Shown here piece by piece: positions 42,721 to 52,175 of a stretch of DNA of 64,000 bases. The stretch spans positions 868,001 to 932,000 of the forward strand of contig CAWGPF010000005.1 of the NCBI GenBank assembly GCA_963824395.1, read 5' to 3'. Made by a program: the position numbers and the translations under genes. Source of the DNA: 13-2-20CM-66-19 sp963824395. GTDB lineage: Bacteria > Pseudomonadota > Gammaproteobacteria > Steroidobacterales > Steroidobacteraceae. Below the pieces are notes generated by a model that ran no database searches, was not told the DNA's origin, and saw only the letters and a program-made list of their open reading frames with translations. Position 1 is the stretch's first letter; every line of letters begins with the position of its first letter.

Positions 42721-43077
42721 ATGGCACAAGGAACCGTTGATGAAGGGCGCACCTCCCACCGCGGCTTCGCCTCGATGAACGCTGAGCGGCAGCGTCAGAT
42801 CGCGAGCATGGGCGGCAAGGCGGTGCCGGATGAGAAGCGCAGTTTCTCCCAGAACCGCAGGCTCGCGGCCGAGGCCGGCCGCAAGGGCGGCCAGAGTGTC
42901 CCGGGCGCGAAGCGCAGCTTCTCGCAGGACCGGACGCTCGCGGCCGTGGCCGGTCGCAAGGGTGGCCAGAGTGTGCCGGATGAGAAGCGCAGCTTCTCGC
43001 AGCACCCGGAACTTGCCGCCGAGGCCGGCCGCAAGGGCGGACAGGCGAGCCACGGCGGCGGCAGCCGCCCGGCATGA
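42721..43077 (+). CDS. KGG-repeat stress-induced protein
   Basis: 118 residues from the ATG at 42721, 8 bases after a strong AAGGAG site at 42707-42712. It contains three tandem 25-residue units, each with a pattern of GGxxVPxxKRSFSQxxxLAAxAGRK, and a final RKGGQASHGGG. This is the KGG-repeat family, small, hydrophilic and disordered proteins induced by general stress (E. coli YciG type). It has no signal peptide. It is a single gene between the ccm terminator and a convergent EamA-like gene. Confidence 0.92.
   Translation: MAQGTVDEGRTSHRGFASMNAERQRQIASMGGKAVPDEKRSFSQNRRLAAEAGRKGGQSVPGAKRSFSQDRTLAAVAGRKGGQSVPDEKRSFSQHPELAAEAGRKGGQASHGGGSRPA
42811..43035 (+). repeat. Three tandem 75-bp coding repeats
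   Basis: Units at 42811-42885, 42886-42960 and 42961-43035 encode the 25-residue KGG modules. Blocks such as AAGCGCAG followed by TTCTC are nearly identical between units. Confidence 0.85.
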
Positions 43078-43158
43078 TGCCTGCCGCCTGAAGGGCGGAA
43101 CGCTAAGCCGCCAGGCAACCCGTGGCGTGCGCGACGGCCGGGAGTCGCGCGCGCCGCT

Positions 43159-43584
43159 TCATGTCCGAAGCGTCACGAACCAGGCGCCGATCGCGATCAT
43201 GCCGATCCCGATCCAGTTGACGAGCGCCAGCTTCTCCCCGAGGAAGCTCACCCCGAACAGCGCCACCAGGACGACACTGAGCTTGTCGAGCGGTGCCACG
43301 CGCGCCGCATCCCCGACGCTCAGCGCGCGGAAATAACACCACCAGGACGCTCCGGTCGCAAGCCCGGACAGCACGAGGAACAGATAGCTGCGCGCCGAGG
43401 CGGTCCACAGCTGCGGGAACTGGCGCGTGGCCCCGACGAGCAGCGTCAGCACCGTGAGGATCACGGCGGTGCGGATGAGAGTCGCCACATCCGGACTGAC
43501 GTGCTCGATGCCCACCTTGGCGAACACGGCGGTGAGCGCGGCGAAGACCGCGGAGCTCAGGGCCCAGATCTGCCAGGACGCCAT
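43159..43584 (-). CDS. EamA-type small membrane transporter-like protein
   Basis: 141 residues from the ATG at 43584 (a start at 43599 is also in frame). It is a single EamA domain with about five membrane segments and ends in the characteristic FLGEKLALVNWIGIGMIAIGAWFV. Full DMT exporters carry two such domains, so this protein probably dimerises, as in the 140-residue EamA subfamily. The substrate is unknown. It is divergent from the thiamine riboswitch and its own start is near 43.58 kb. Confidence 0.85.
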   Translation of the reverse strand: MASWQIWALSSAVFAALTAVFAKVGIEHVSPDVATLIRTAVILTVLTLLVGATRQFPQLWTASARSYLFLVLSGLATGASWWCYFRALSVGDAARVAPLDKLSVVLVALFGVSFLGEKLALVNWIGIGMIAIGAWFVTLRT

Positions 43585-43663
43585 GCACGGCAGTGTCACA
43601 CGCCCCGGGGCGCGCGGTCACGGGGCGGGCATTGACCTTTACCGTGCGCGCGTACTACTTTGC

Positions 43664-43780
43664 TCACCAGCTAGGGGAGCCCCGGCAGGGGGCTGAGAGG
43701 CCAGCGGAGCGCTTGGAGGTGAGCGCGGCATGGCGACCCTTGAACCTGATCCAGTTAATGCTGGCGTAGGAAAGTGTCAC
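43664..43780 (+). promoter_or_regulatory. TPP riboswitch (THI element)
   Basis: The thi-box core is clear: CTAGGGGAGC at 43671, CTGAGA at 43693-43698, and after a variable P3 arm the segment ACCCTTGAACCTGATCC, then AGTTAATGCTGGCGTAGGAAA to about 43773. It lies about 105 bases before thiC, so thiamine pyrophosphate binding should reduce expression of the whole thi operon. A TTGACC at 43632-43637 could be its -35 box; the -10 is uncertain. Confidence 0.96.
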
Positions 43781-43884
43781 CGGGGATGGCGCATGCGGCC
43801 GTAACGCGGCTCGCACCTGCTCTCCAAGTCCCACACCGCACGCGGCATTGCCGGATCTTCGACTCAACGTTGAGGAGCCCGAAC

Positions 43885-45693
<1,809 letters not shown>

Positions 45694-45695
45694 CG

Positions 45696-46706
45696 ATGCG
45701 GGTTGCCATCATCGGCGCCGGCGTCGCCGGCCTCAGCTGCGCGCTGGAGTTTGCCGAGCGCGGGGCGGCGGTCGAGGTGTACGAGCGCGCCGCCGAGGGG
45801 CAGGTGCACGGCTGCTCCTGGTTCGCCGGCGGCATGCTGGCGCCCTGGTGCGAGGCGGAGAATTCCGGTGCGCTCATCGCCGCGCTCGGTGCGGAGAGTC
45901 TGCCGTGGTGGCGCAGCCACTTCCCGGCCACTCAGTGGCACGGCACGCTGGTGCTGGCGCACGCGCGCGACCGCGCGGAACTTGCGCAGTTCGGCCGCCG
46001 CACCGGGCAGTTCGAGCCGCTGACGGCGACGGCGATAGCACTGCTTGAACCGGAGCTCGCCGGGCGCTTCAGCGAGGGCCTGTATTTCAAGGGAGAAGGA
46101 CACCTCGAGCCGCGGGCGGCGCTGGCGGCCCTGACGGCGCGCCTGCGCGAGCTGGCGGTGCCGCTGCACTACGGCCATGCCGGCCCCGGCGGGCGCGCCG
46201 CGGGGCGCGTCGTGATCGACTGCAGCGGGCTTGCTGCCCGCACGCAGCTGCCGCAGCTGCGCGGCGTCAGGGGCGAGATGCTCATCCTGCGCCAGCCCGA
46301 GGTGCGGTTGTCGCGGCCGGTGCGGGTGCTGCACCCGCGGCTGCCGGTGTACGTGGTGCCGCGCGCCGCTGGGGTGTTCATGGTAGGCGCGACCATGCTC
46401 GAAAGCGACGCCGTCGCGCGCGTCAGCGCGCGCGGGGCGCTCGAGCTGCTCTCGGCCGCCTATGCGCTGCACCCGGCTTTCGGCGAGGCGGAGATCCTGG
46501 AACTCGGCAGCGCCGTGCGCCCGGCCTTCGCGGACAACCTGCCGCGGCTTACTTTCGTCGGGGCAGCACTGCACGTCAATGGACTCTACCGGCACGGCTT
46601 CCTCATCGCCCCGGCTCTCGCGCGGCGCGCGGCCGACGTGGTGCTCGAGGGGCGGCATTTTGCGGAGGTGATGGATGAGAATCCAGGTCAACGGCGCCTG
46701 GCGTGA
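45696..46706 (+). CDS. thiO: Glycine oxidase ThiO
   Basis: 336-residue FAD-dependent DAO-family enzyme with VAIIGAGVAGLSCALEFAERG at the start, GCSWFAGGMLAPWCEAE for substrate/FAD contacts, and a C-terminal NGLYRHGFLIAPALA. It oxidises glycine to iminoacetate for thiazole synthesis and needs O2, replacing the anaerobic ThiH. Its last 32 bases overlap thiS. The operon context separates it from the sarcosine oxidases encoded near the left edge. Confidence 0.92.
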   Translation: MRVAIIGAGVAGLSCALEFAERGAAVEVYERAAEGQVHGCSWFAGGMLAPWCEAENSGALIAALGAESLPWWRSHFPATQWHGTLVLAHARDRAELAQFGRRTGQFEPLTATAIALLEPELAGRFSEGLYFKGEGHLEPRAALAALTARLRELAVPLHYGHAGPGGRAAGRVVIDCSGLAARTQLPQLRGVRGEMLILRQPEVRLSRPVRVLHPRLPVYVVPRAAGVFMVGATMLESDAVARVSARGALELLSAAYALHPAFGEAEILELGSAVRPAFADNLPRLTFVGAALHVNGLYRHGFLIAPALARRAADVVLEGRHFAEVMDENPGQRRLA

Positions 46707-46872
46707 CGTGCGCGCGGCGGCCCTGGCCGCGGCGCTTGCCGATCTCGGCTACGGGGATGCGGTGGTCACGACTGCCGTGAACGGCGAATTCGTGGCCGCC
46801 GAGGCACGGCCGCGCACGCTGCTCGAGGAAGGCGACCGCCTCGAGGTGCTCGCACCGATGCAGGGGGGCTGA
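46675..46872 (+). CDS. thiS: Sulphur carrier protein ThiS
   Basis: 65-residue ubiquitin-like protein ending in the required Gly-Gly (LAPMQGG), which is adenylated by ThiF and thiocarboxylated. The start, MRIQVNGAWRDV, follows the usual MxIxVNGE pattern. It overlaps thiO by 32 bases and thiG by one. Confidence 0.95.
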   Translation: MRIQVNGAWRDVRAAALAAALADLGYGDAVVTTAVNGEFVAAEARPRTLLEEGDRLEVLAPMQGG

Positions 46873-47645
46873 TGCTCAGCCTCTACGACACCGCGCTCGG
46901 CTCGCGGCTGCTTCTGGGCAGTGCCCGCTATCCCTCGCCCGCGGTGCTGACCGCCGCGGTGCGGGCGGCACGAGCCGAGGTCGTGACCGTGTCGCTGCGG
47001 CGTGAGTCCGCCGGCGAGCGTGCCGGCCAGGGCTTCTGGTCGCTGGTGCGCGAGCTGGGCGTGCGGGTGCTGCCCAATACCGCCGGCTGTCATTCGGTCA
47101 AGGAGGCGGTGACGACCGCGCACATGGCGCGCGAGGTGTTCGGCACACCCTGGATCAAACTCGAGGTCATCGGCGAGGACGACACGCTGCAGCCGGACGT
47201 GTTTGGCCTCACGGAGGCCGCGCGTATCCTGTGCGCGGAGGGCTTCCAGGTGTTTCCCTACACCACCGAGGACCTGGTCGTCGCCGAGCGGCTGCTGCAG
47301 GCGGGCTGCCGGGTGCTGATGCCCTGGGGGGCGCCGATCGGCTCCGGGCGCGGGCTCAACAATCTCTACGGGCTGCGGGCGCTGCGCGCGCACTTTGCGG
47401 ACGTGCCGCTGATCATTGATGCCGGGCTCGGGGTGCCCTCGCACGCCGCCCAGGCGCTCGAGCTCGGCTTCGACGCGGTGCTGATCAACACCGCGGTCGC
47501 CCAGGCGCAGGACCCGGTGCAGATGGCGGCCGCCTTTGCGCAGGCCGTCGAGGCGGGCGCCGCGGCCTGCGCCGCCGGGCCCATCGAGGCGCGTGACCTC
47601 GCGAGCCCCTCGACCCCGGTCATCGGCACCGCCTTTCGCGGATGA
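46872..47645 (+). CDS. thiG: Thiazole synthase ThiG
   Basis: 257-residue TIM barrel. Family features are SRLLLGSARYPSP, PNTAGCHSVKEAVTTAHMAREV, WIKLEVIGEDDTLQPD with the Schiff-base Lys, and VLMPWGAPIGSGRGL. It condenses DXP, iminoglycine and ThiS thiocarboxylate to the thiazole phosphate. It overlaps thiS and thiE. Confidence 0.97.
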   Translation: MLSLYDTALGSRLLLGSARYPSPAVLTAAVRAARAEVVTVSLRRESAGERAGQGFWSLVRELGVRVLPNTAGCHSVKEAVTTAHMAREVFGTPWIKLEVIGEDDTLQPDVFGLTEAARILCAEGFQVFPYTTEDLVVAERLLQAGCRVLMPWGAPIGSGRGLNNLYGLRALRAHFADVPLIIDAGLGVPSHAAQALELGFDAVLINTAVAQAQDPVQMAAAFAQAVEAGAAACAAGPIEARDLASPSTPVIGTAFRG

Positions 47646-48244
47646 ACCTGCCGCGCGTCTACCCGATCATCGACAGCGCCGCCTGGGTGCAGCGCCTCGC
47701 CCCCTCTGGCGTGCGCCTGCTGCAGCTGCGCATCAAGGAGCGGCCACTGGCGTGGGTCGAGGCCGAGATCCGCCGCGCGCTCGGCGCCTGCAGCGCGCAC
47801 GGCATCCAGCTGATCGTCAACGACTACTGGCAGCTCGCGCTCGTCGCGGGGTGTGACTTCGTGCATCTCGGGCAGGGGGACCTGGAGCACGCTGACCTGG
47901 CAGCCCTGCGGCGGGCGCAGGTGCGGCTCGGGGTGAGCACTCACGACGAGGCGGAGCTCGAGCGCGCGCTCAGGCTCCGCCCGGACTACGTGGCGCTGGG
48001 GCCGATCTACCCGACCACGCTCAAGGTCATGCCCTGGGCACCGCAGGGCCTATCGCGCCTCGGGGAGTGGAAGCGCCGCATCGGCGCGCTGCCGCTCGTC
48101 GCCATCGGTGGCGTGACACTCGAGCGCCTGCCCCTGGTGCTCGGGGCCGGGGCGGACGTGGCGGCGGTCGTCAGTGACATCGCCGCCGCCACCGACCCGG
48201 CCGGGCGGGCGCGGGCCTGGGTCGACGTGGCGGCGGCGGCCTAG
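47642..48244 (+). CDS. thiE: Thiamine phosphate synthase ThiE
   Basis: 200-residue TIM barrel. RLLQLRIKERPLAWVEAEIRRAL, LIVNDYWQLAL, FVHLGQGDLE and VALGPIYPTTLK are family segments for pyrophosphate and HMP-PP binding, and GGVTLERLP lies near the end. It couples HMP-PP and thiazole phosphate to thiamine phosphate. It overlaps thiG by 4 bases. Confidence 0.95.
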   Translation: MNLPRVYPIIDSAAWVQRLAPSGVRLLQLRIKERPLAWVEAEIRRALGACSAHGIQLIVNDYWQLALVAGCDFVHLGQGDLEHADLAALRRAQVRLGVSTHDEAELERALRLRPDYVALGPIYPTTLKVMPWAPQGLSRLGEWKRRIGALPLVAIGGVTLERLPLVLGAGADVAAVVSDIAAATDPAGRARAWVDVAAAA

Positions 48245-48245
48245 C

Positions 48246-49220
48246 GTGAGCGAGCGCTACGCCCGGCAGATCGTGTTGCCGCAGGTGGGTGCGGCCGGCC
48301 AGGCGCGCCTGGCACGCGGCCGCGTGCTGGTGGTCGGCGCCGGGGGCTTGGGGTGCGCCGCGCTGCCGTATCTTGCGGCAGCCGGGGTGGGGCAGCTGAC
48401 GCTTGTCGATCCTGACCAGGTGCAGGAGTCGAACCTGCACCGCCAGCCGCTCTACCGCATGAGCGATATCGGCACGCGCAAGGTCGACGCGGCGCGCGCC
48501 GCGCTCCTCAGCCTCAACCCCGGGCTCACGATCAGCGCGTACTGCGAGCGGCTGGATGCCGGCAACGCCGCCGAGCGGGTCGCGGCGGCCGACGTGATTC
48601 TCGATGCGGCCGACAGTCTGGCCGCCACCTACATCCTCAGTGACGCCTGCCGCGCGGCCGACCTGCCGCTCGTGAGCGCATCCGTACTCGGACTGTCCGG
48701 TTACGTCGGCGTTTTCTGCGGCGGAGCCCCGAGCTACCGCGCGGTGTTTCCCGACATGCCGGCGCAGGCCGGCACCTGCGCCGCCGACGGGGTTCTCGGT
48801 AGCGCAGTCGGCGTCATCGGCACGCTGCAGGCGCATCTGGCACTGGCGCTGCTCCTTGATCTTCAGCCGAGCCCGCGTGGCCGGCTGCTGTCCTTTGACT
48901 TCCGGTCACTGCACGTCGGGGGCTTCGCCTTCGCAGGCGCGAGCGAGCCGCCGCCGTCGGCGCTCACGTTCATCACCCCGGCGCAGGTGCGGGCCTCGGA
49001 CGTGGTGATCGATCTGCGCTCGCTCAGCGAAGCACCGCGCTCACCGTTCCCGCAGGCACTGCGTCTGGACGTCGAGGCCCTCGAGCGCGCGGTGCCGGCG
49101 GCGGCTGACGGGGCGCGGGTGGTGCTCTGCTGCCGCAGCGGCATTCGTGCCTGGCGTGCCGCGCGCGCCCTCGAACGGCACGGGCACGCCAACCTGGCGC
49201 TGGTGGCGTTCGGGGAGTGA
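48246..49220 (+). CDS. thiF: ThiF-type adenylyltransferase fused to a rhodanese domain
   Basis: 324 residues from the GTG at 48246, one base after the thiE stop. Residues 1-235 form the E1-like domain with VLVVGAGGLGCAALPYLAAAGVG and DPDQVQESNLHRQPLY. Residues about 245-324 form a rhodanese domain with CCRSGIRAWRAA, whose second Cys is the likely persulphide carrier. It adenylates ThiS and could supply sulphur itself. The zinc-binding CxxC pairs of E. coli ThiF/MoeB are missing: the first position reads SYRAVFP instead of CYRCLFP, and no second pair is present. It overlaps thiD by 4 bases. Confidence 0.93.
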   Translation: MSERYARQIVLPQVGAAGQARLARGRVLVVGAGGLGCAALPYLAAAGVGQLTLVDPDQVQESNLHRQPLYRMSDIGTRKVDAARAALLSLNPGLTISAYCERLDAGNAAERVAAADVILDAADSLAATYILSDACRAADLPLVSASVLGLSGYVGVFCGGAPSYRAVFPDMPAQAGTCAADGVLGSAVGVIGTLQAHLALALLLDLQPSPRGRLLSFDFRSLHVGGFAFAGASEPPPSALTFITPAQVRASDVVIDLRSLSEAPRSPFPQALRLDVEALERAVPAAADGARVVLCCRSGIRAWRAARALERHGHANLALVAFGE

Positions 49221-49954
49221 ACGCGGTTCTGCTCATCGGCGGCACCGACTCGAGTGGCGGGGCGGGTCTGGCGCGCGACCTGCGCACGCTCACCGAACTC
49301 GGCACGGCCGGACTGTGCGCGGTGACCGCGGTGACGGCGCAGACCAATGAGGCGCTGCACGCTTCGCACGCGCTGCCGGCGGCACTCGTGGGCGCGCAGA
49401 TCGAGGCGGCCTTCGCCACGCGTCGCGTCGCTGCGGTCAAGATCGGGATGCTGGCAACTGCCGCCAGCGTGCACGTGGTGGCCGAGGCGCTGGCGCCGCA
49501 CGGCGATGTGCCGATCGTTCTTGACCCCGTGCTGCTGTCTACCTCCGGCGCGCAGCTGCTGGAGGAGGGCGGCCGCGAGGTACTCATGCAGCGCCTGCTC
49601 GGGAGCGTCACGCTCCTCACGCCCAACATCCCGGAGGCCGCCGCACTGCTCGGATGTCCGGCGGCCGCGAACGAGGAGGCAGCGCTCGGGCAGGCGCGGC
49701 AGCTCCTGGCACGCGGCGCGCACGCGGTGCTCCTCAAGGGCGGTCATGCGAGCGGGCGCGACAGCGTTGATCTGCTGCTGTCGCGGCACGGCCTTGAGCG
49801 CCTGAGCGCTCCGCGTGTGCCGGCGACGCTGCGCGGCAGCGGCTGCGCGCTCGCCTCTGCCATCGCCGCATACCTGGCGCAGGGTGTGCCGCTGCCGCAG
49901 GCGTGCGCACAGGCGAAGAGTTACGTGCATGCGCTGCTGCAGCAGCGCCTCTGA
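49217..49954 (+). CDS. thiD: Hydroxymethylpyrimidine (phosphate) kinase ThiD
   Basis: 245 residues from the GTG at 49217. Ribokinase-fold features are GGTDSSGGAGLARDLRTL, VTAVTAQTN, VKIGMLAT, VLDPVLLSTSGAQLL and the anion-hole segment TLRGSGCALASAIAAYLAQG with its catalytic-type GxGC. It phosphorylates HMP-P to HMP-PP and is the last gene of the thi operon. Confidence 0.95.
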   Translation: MNAVLLIGGTDSSGGAGLARDLRTLTELGTAGLCAVTAVTAQTNEALHASHALPAALVGAQIEAAFATRRVAAVKIGMLATAASVHVVAEALAPHGDVPIVLDPVLLSTSGAQLLEEGGREVLMQRLLGSVTLLTPNIPEAAALLGCPAAANEEAALGQARQLLARGAHAVLLKGGHASGRDSVDLLLSRHGLERLSAPRVPATLRGSGCALASAIAAYLAQGVPLPQACAQAKSYVHALLQQRL

Positions 49955-50089
49955 CAGGCACAGCGCCGCTGTCGGCGGGCCGCGACACGCGCGGGTTTTA
50001 CCGCCGCCGCCGTCAACCAATCCCTCACTCGTTCGCTAAAGCTCACGAGCCGACTCATGCGGCCCGTGACCTAACAGAGGGATTTGGAC

Positions 50090-52048
50090 ATGCACCGGAA
50101 TATGTTGCACAGCGCAGTTCGCGCAGCGCTCTTTTCAGGCCTGACGGCCGCCCTGGCCGCCTGCGGGGGCGGTGGCGGCAGCAGCGGTTCCACGGGCTCC
50201 GCCACGAGCCAGGTAACGCTGCCGCTCAGCATCAGCGATGCCTCCTCGCAGGACTGGTCGACGATCGGCGTACGCGTGCTGAGCATCGCACTGGTGCCGC
50301 AGGATGGCGGCAGCAACGTGACGGTGTGGAGTGCGCCTTCGCCCGCCCCGTACGTCAACCTCGAGCAGCTCGATCAACTGGCGGAGATTCTCGGTAATGT
50401 CCCGGTGCCCTCCGGCACCTACACCGCGGCGGTGCTGACGGTCGCGGCCAACCCGGGCGACGTGCTGCTCACGGTTGCGGAAAACCCCGAGAGCGGCTTT
50501 CCGCTCGCCGGCGGCACGAGTATTCCCGCCGACCAGATCGTCATCCAGGGCAAGCAGGGGGCGAGCGGCAGTTACACCGTGCCGGTGAACGTCGCCTTTG
50601 CCAGCCCGCTCGTCATCAGCACCAGCTCCACCGCCGCGCTCGATCTGGAATTCGATCTCAGCAACCCGGCATTCATCGTCGGGCACACGCCCCCGGCGGC
50701 CATGGGCGCCACGCTGTGGGCGGTGAATTTCAAGGGACCGCTGCGGCATCACCCGATCTACGACATCGCGCGGCTCGTGCTGCGGCACACGTATGGCACG
50801 GTCAGCAGCGTGGCCGCGGATGCCAGCTCCTTCACCATGAACAAGGATTTCCCGGTGCTGCCGGTGACCAATCCGGAAACCGCGGTAGTCAGCCCGCAGC
50901 TGCTGCAGATTCAGGCGGACAGCACCGACGGCACCATCTTCTACGACCTGGACGCGCAGACGCGCACAGTCGTCAAGGACTTCTCCGCCGAGGCCGCGAC
51001 GCTCGCCGGCAAGTACGTGCGGGTCGCCGCGCGCTACCAGGAGAACGGCATCCTGGTCGCGGTGCGCGTGTGGGCCAGCAGCGACTTCAGTAACGTGTGG
51101 CTGAGCCCCGAGGGGCACGTGACCAGCGTGGATGCCGCCAACGGCATCATCCGCGTGGCCAACGAATCCGGCGGTGCCACGCCGGTCAGCATCGACGCCA
51201 ACACGCAGTTCTTCTTCCGCACCCCGTCCAACGCGCAGGCCGATGCCACACCGATCGCCACCGGTACCGGCTTTCTCACCGATCAGGACCTGGTGCGCGG
51301 CTTCAAGGTGCATGTGAGCGTGGTGGATCCGCTCGCGACGCCGATGGTGGCTCAGTCGGTTGACATAGAGACCGCGACCTACTCGGGTCGCATCTCGAAC
51401 GCGACCCTCACCGGCTTCACCTACACGCACGATTTCGTGCGGCCGACCGATGACTACGTGGCCAGCCTCAACTACATCTCTGCCTCGACCCCCAACGGCA
51501 CCGATGCCGAGGGCAACCCGATCGACGGCTTCAAGTGGTGGAACTTCACCTATCCGACGCTCGCGACGAGCGGCAGCGCGGCGATTCCGGACTTCGTCGC
51601 CGCCACCGCAGGCGGGGTGAACTTTGGCGGCAGCGTCGGCGCGCTCAGCGCCTGGGGCCTGAGCACCACGATCTGGGGCGACCCGGCCAATGCCAGCGGC
51701 TGGTCGGCGCGCGCGGCGATCCTGATGCCAACCCCGGTGCCGCTCGGAACCGTGAGCACCGCCTTCGGCGGCGGCAGCTTCGCGATGACGGTGCAGGGTG
51801 GAGCGCAGCCGGTCACGGTCGATGTGAGCACCACGGCGCAGTCGGCGACGCTCGTCTACCAGCTCGACCGCAGCGGCGCGGTAGTCACCGTGAGCCCCAT
51901 CGATGTCACGACTGCGAGCGGCCTTAATACCGTCACGCAGTACCTCATCGCTGGCGTTCCGGTGAAGGTGTATGGCGTGCCGCAGTCCGACGGTACGCTT
52001 AGCGCCTACGTGATCGTGTATTACACCGGCATGCTGCCGAGCATGTAA
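50090..52048 (+). CDS. DUF4382-containing lipoprotein
   Basis: 652 residues from the ATG at 50090, preferred over a TTG at 50084 because an AGAGGGA site lies about 8 bases upstream. The signal peptide ends in LAAC (Cys22 or nearby), followed by a glycine/serine linker. A DUF4382-like beta domain (LPLSISDASSQDWSTIGVRVLSIALVP) spans about residues 40-210. A long series of beta-rich modules with recurrent GTVSSVAAD- and GHVTSVDAANG-like segments follows. It is probably an envelope-exposed beta-sandwich protein. A strong terminator follows; no ligand is evident. Confidence 0.82.
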   Translation: MHRNMLHSAVRAALFSGLTAALAACGGGGGSSGSTGSATSQVTLPLSISDASSQDWSTIGVRVLSIALVPQDGGSNVTVWSAPSPAPYVNLEQLDQLAEILGNVPVPSGTYTAAVLTVAANPGDVLLTVAENPESGFPLAGGTSIPADQIVIQGKQGASGSYTVPVNVAFASPLVISTSSTAALDLEFDLSNPAFIVGHTPPAAMGATLWAVNFKGPLRHHPIYDIARLVLRHTYGTVSSVAADASSFTMNKDFPVLPVTNPETAVVSPQLLQIQADSTDGTIFYDLDAQTRTVVKDFSAEAATLAGKYVRVAARYQENGILVAVRVWASSDFSNVWLSPEGHVTSVDAANGIIRVANESGGATPVSIDANTQFFFRTPSNAQADATPIATGTGFLTDQDLVRGFKVHVSVVDPLATPMVAQSVDIETATYSGRISNATLTGFTYTHDFVRPTDDYVASLNYISASTPNGTDAEGNPIDGFKWWNFTYPTLATSGSAAIPDFVAATAGGVNFGGSVGALSAWGLSTTIWGDPANASGWSARAAILMPTPVPLGTVSTAFGGGSFAMTVQGGAQPVTVDVSTTAQSATLVYQLDRSGAVVTVSPIDVTTASGLNTVTQYLIAGVPVKVYGVPQSDGTLSAYVIVYYTGMLPSM

Positions 52049-52095
52049 TTGCAAATGGGGAATCGGGCGTAAGCAGGATGCGACGCCGCGAGAAG

Positions 52096-52137
52096 AAGGG
52101 CGGTGCGGAGTCTCTCCGCACCGCCCTTCGCTTTTTT
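52096..52137 (+). terminator. Rho-independent terminator after the DUF4382 gene
   Basis: A 14-bp stem (AAGGGCGGTGCGGA at 52096-52109 with its complement at 52115-52128), a 5-base loop, and CGCTTTTTT follow 47 bases after the stop codon. Confidence 0.95.
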
Positions 52138-52175
52138 GTGCGCGCCCCATAACGCGCGCCGGTTATCATTACGCC

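Noticed and set aside
42811..43035. CRISPR-like array
   Set aside because: The three 75-bp units have no spacers and are in-frame coding repeats of the KGG protein.
50135..52150. 671-codon minus-strand open frame opposite the DUF4382 gene
   Set aside because: The product is Arg/His/Gly-rich without domains. The plus-strand gene has a ribosome site, lipobox and terminator.
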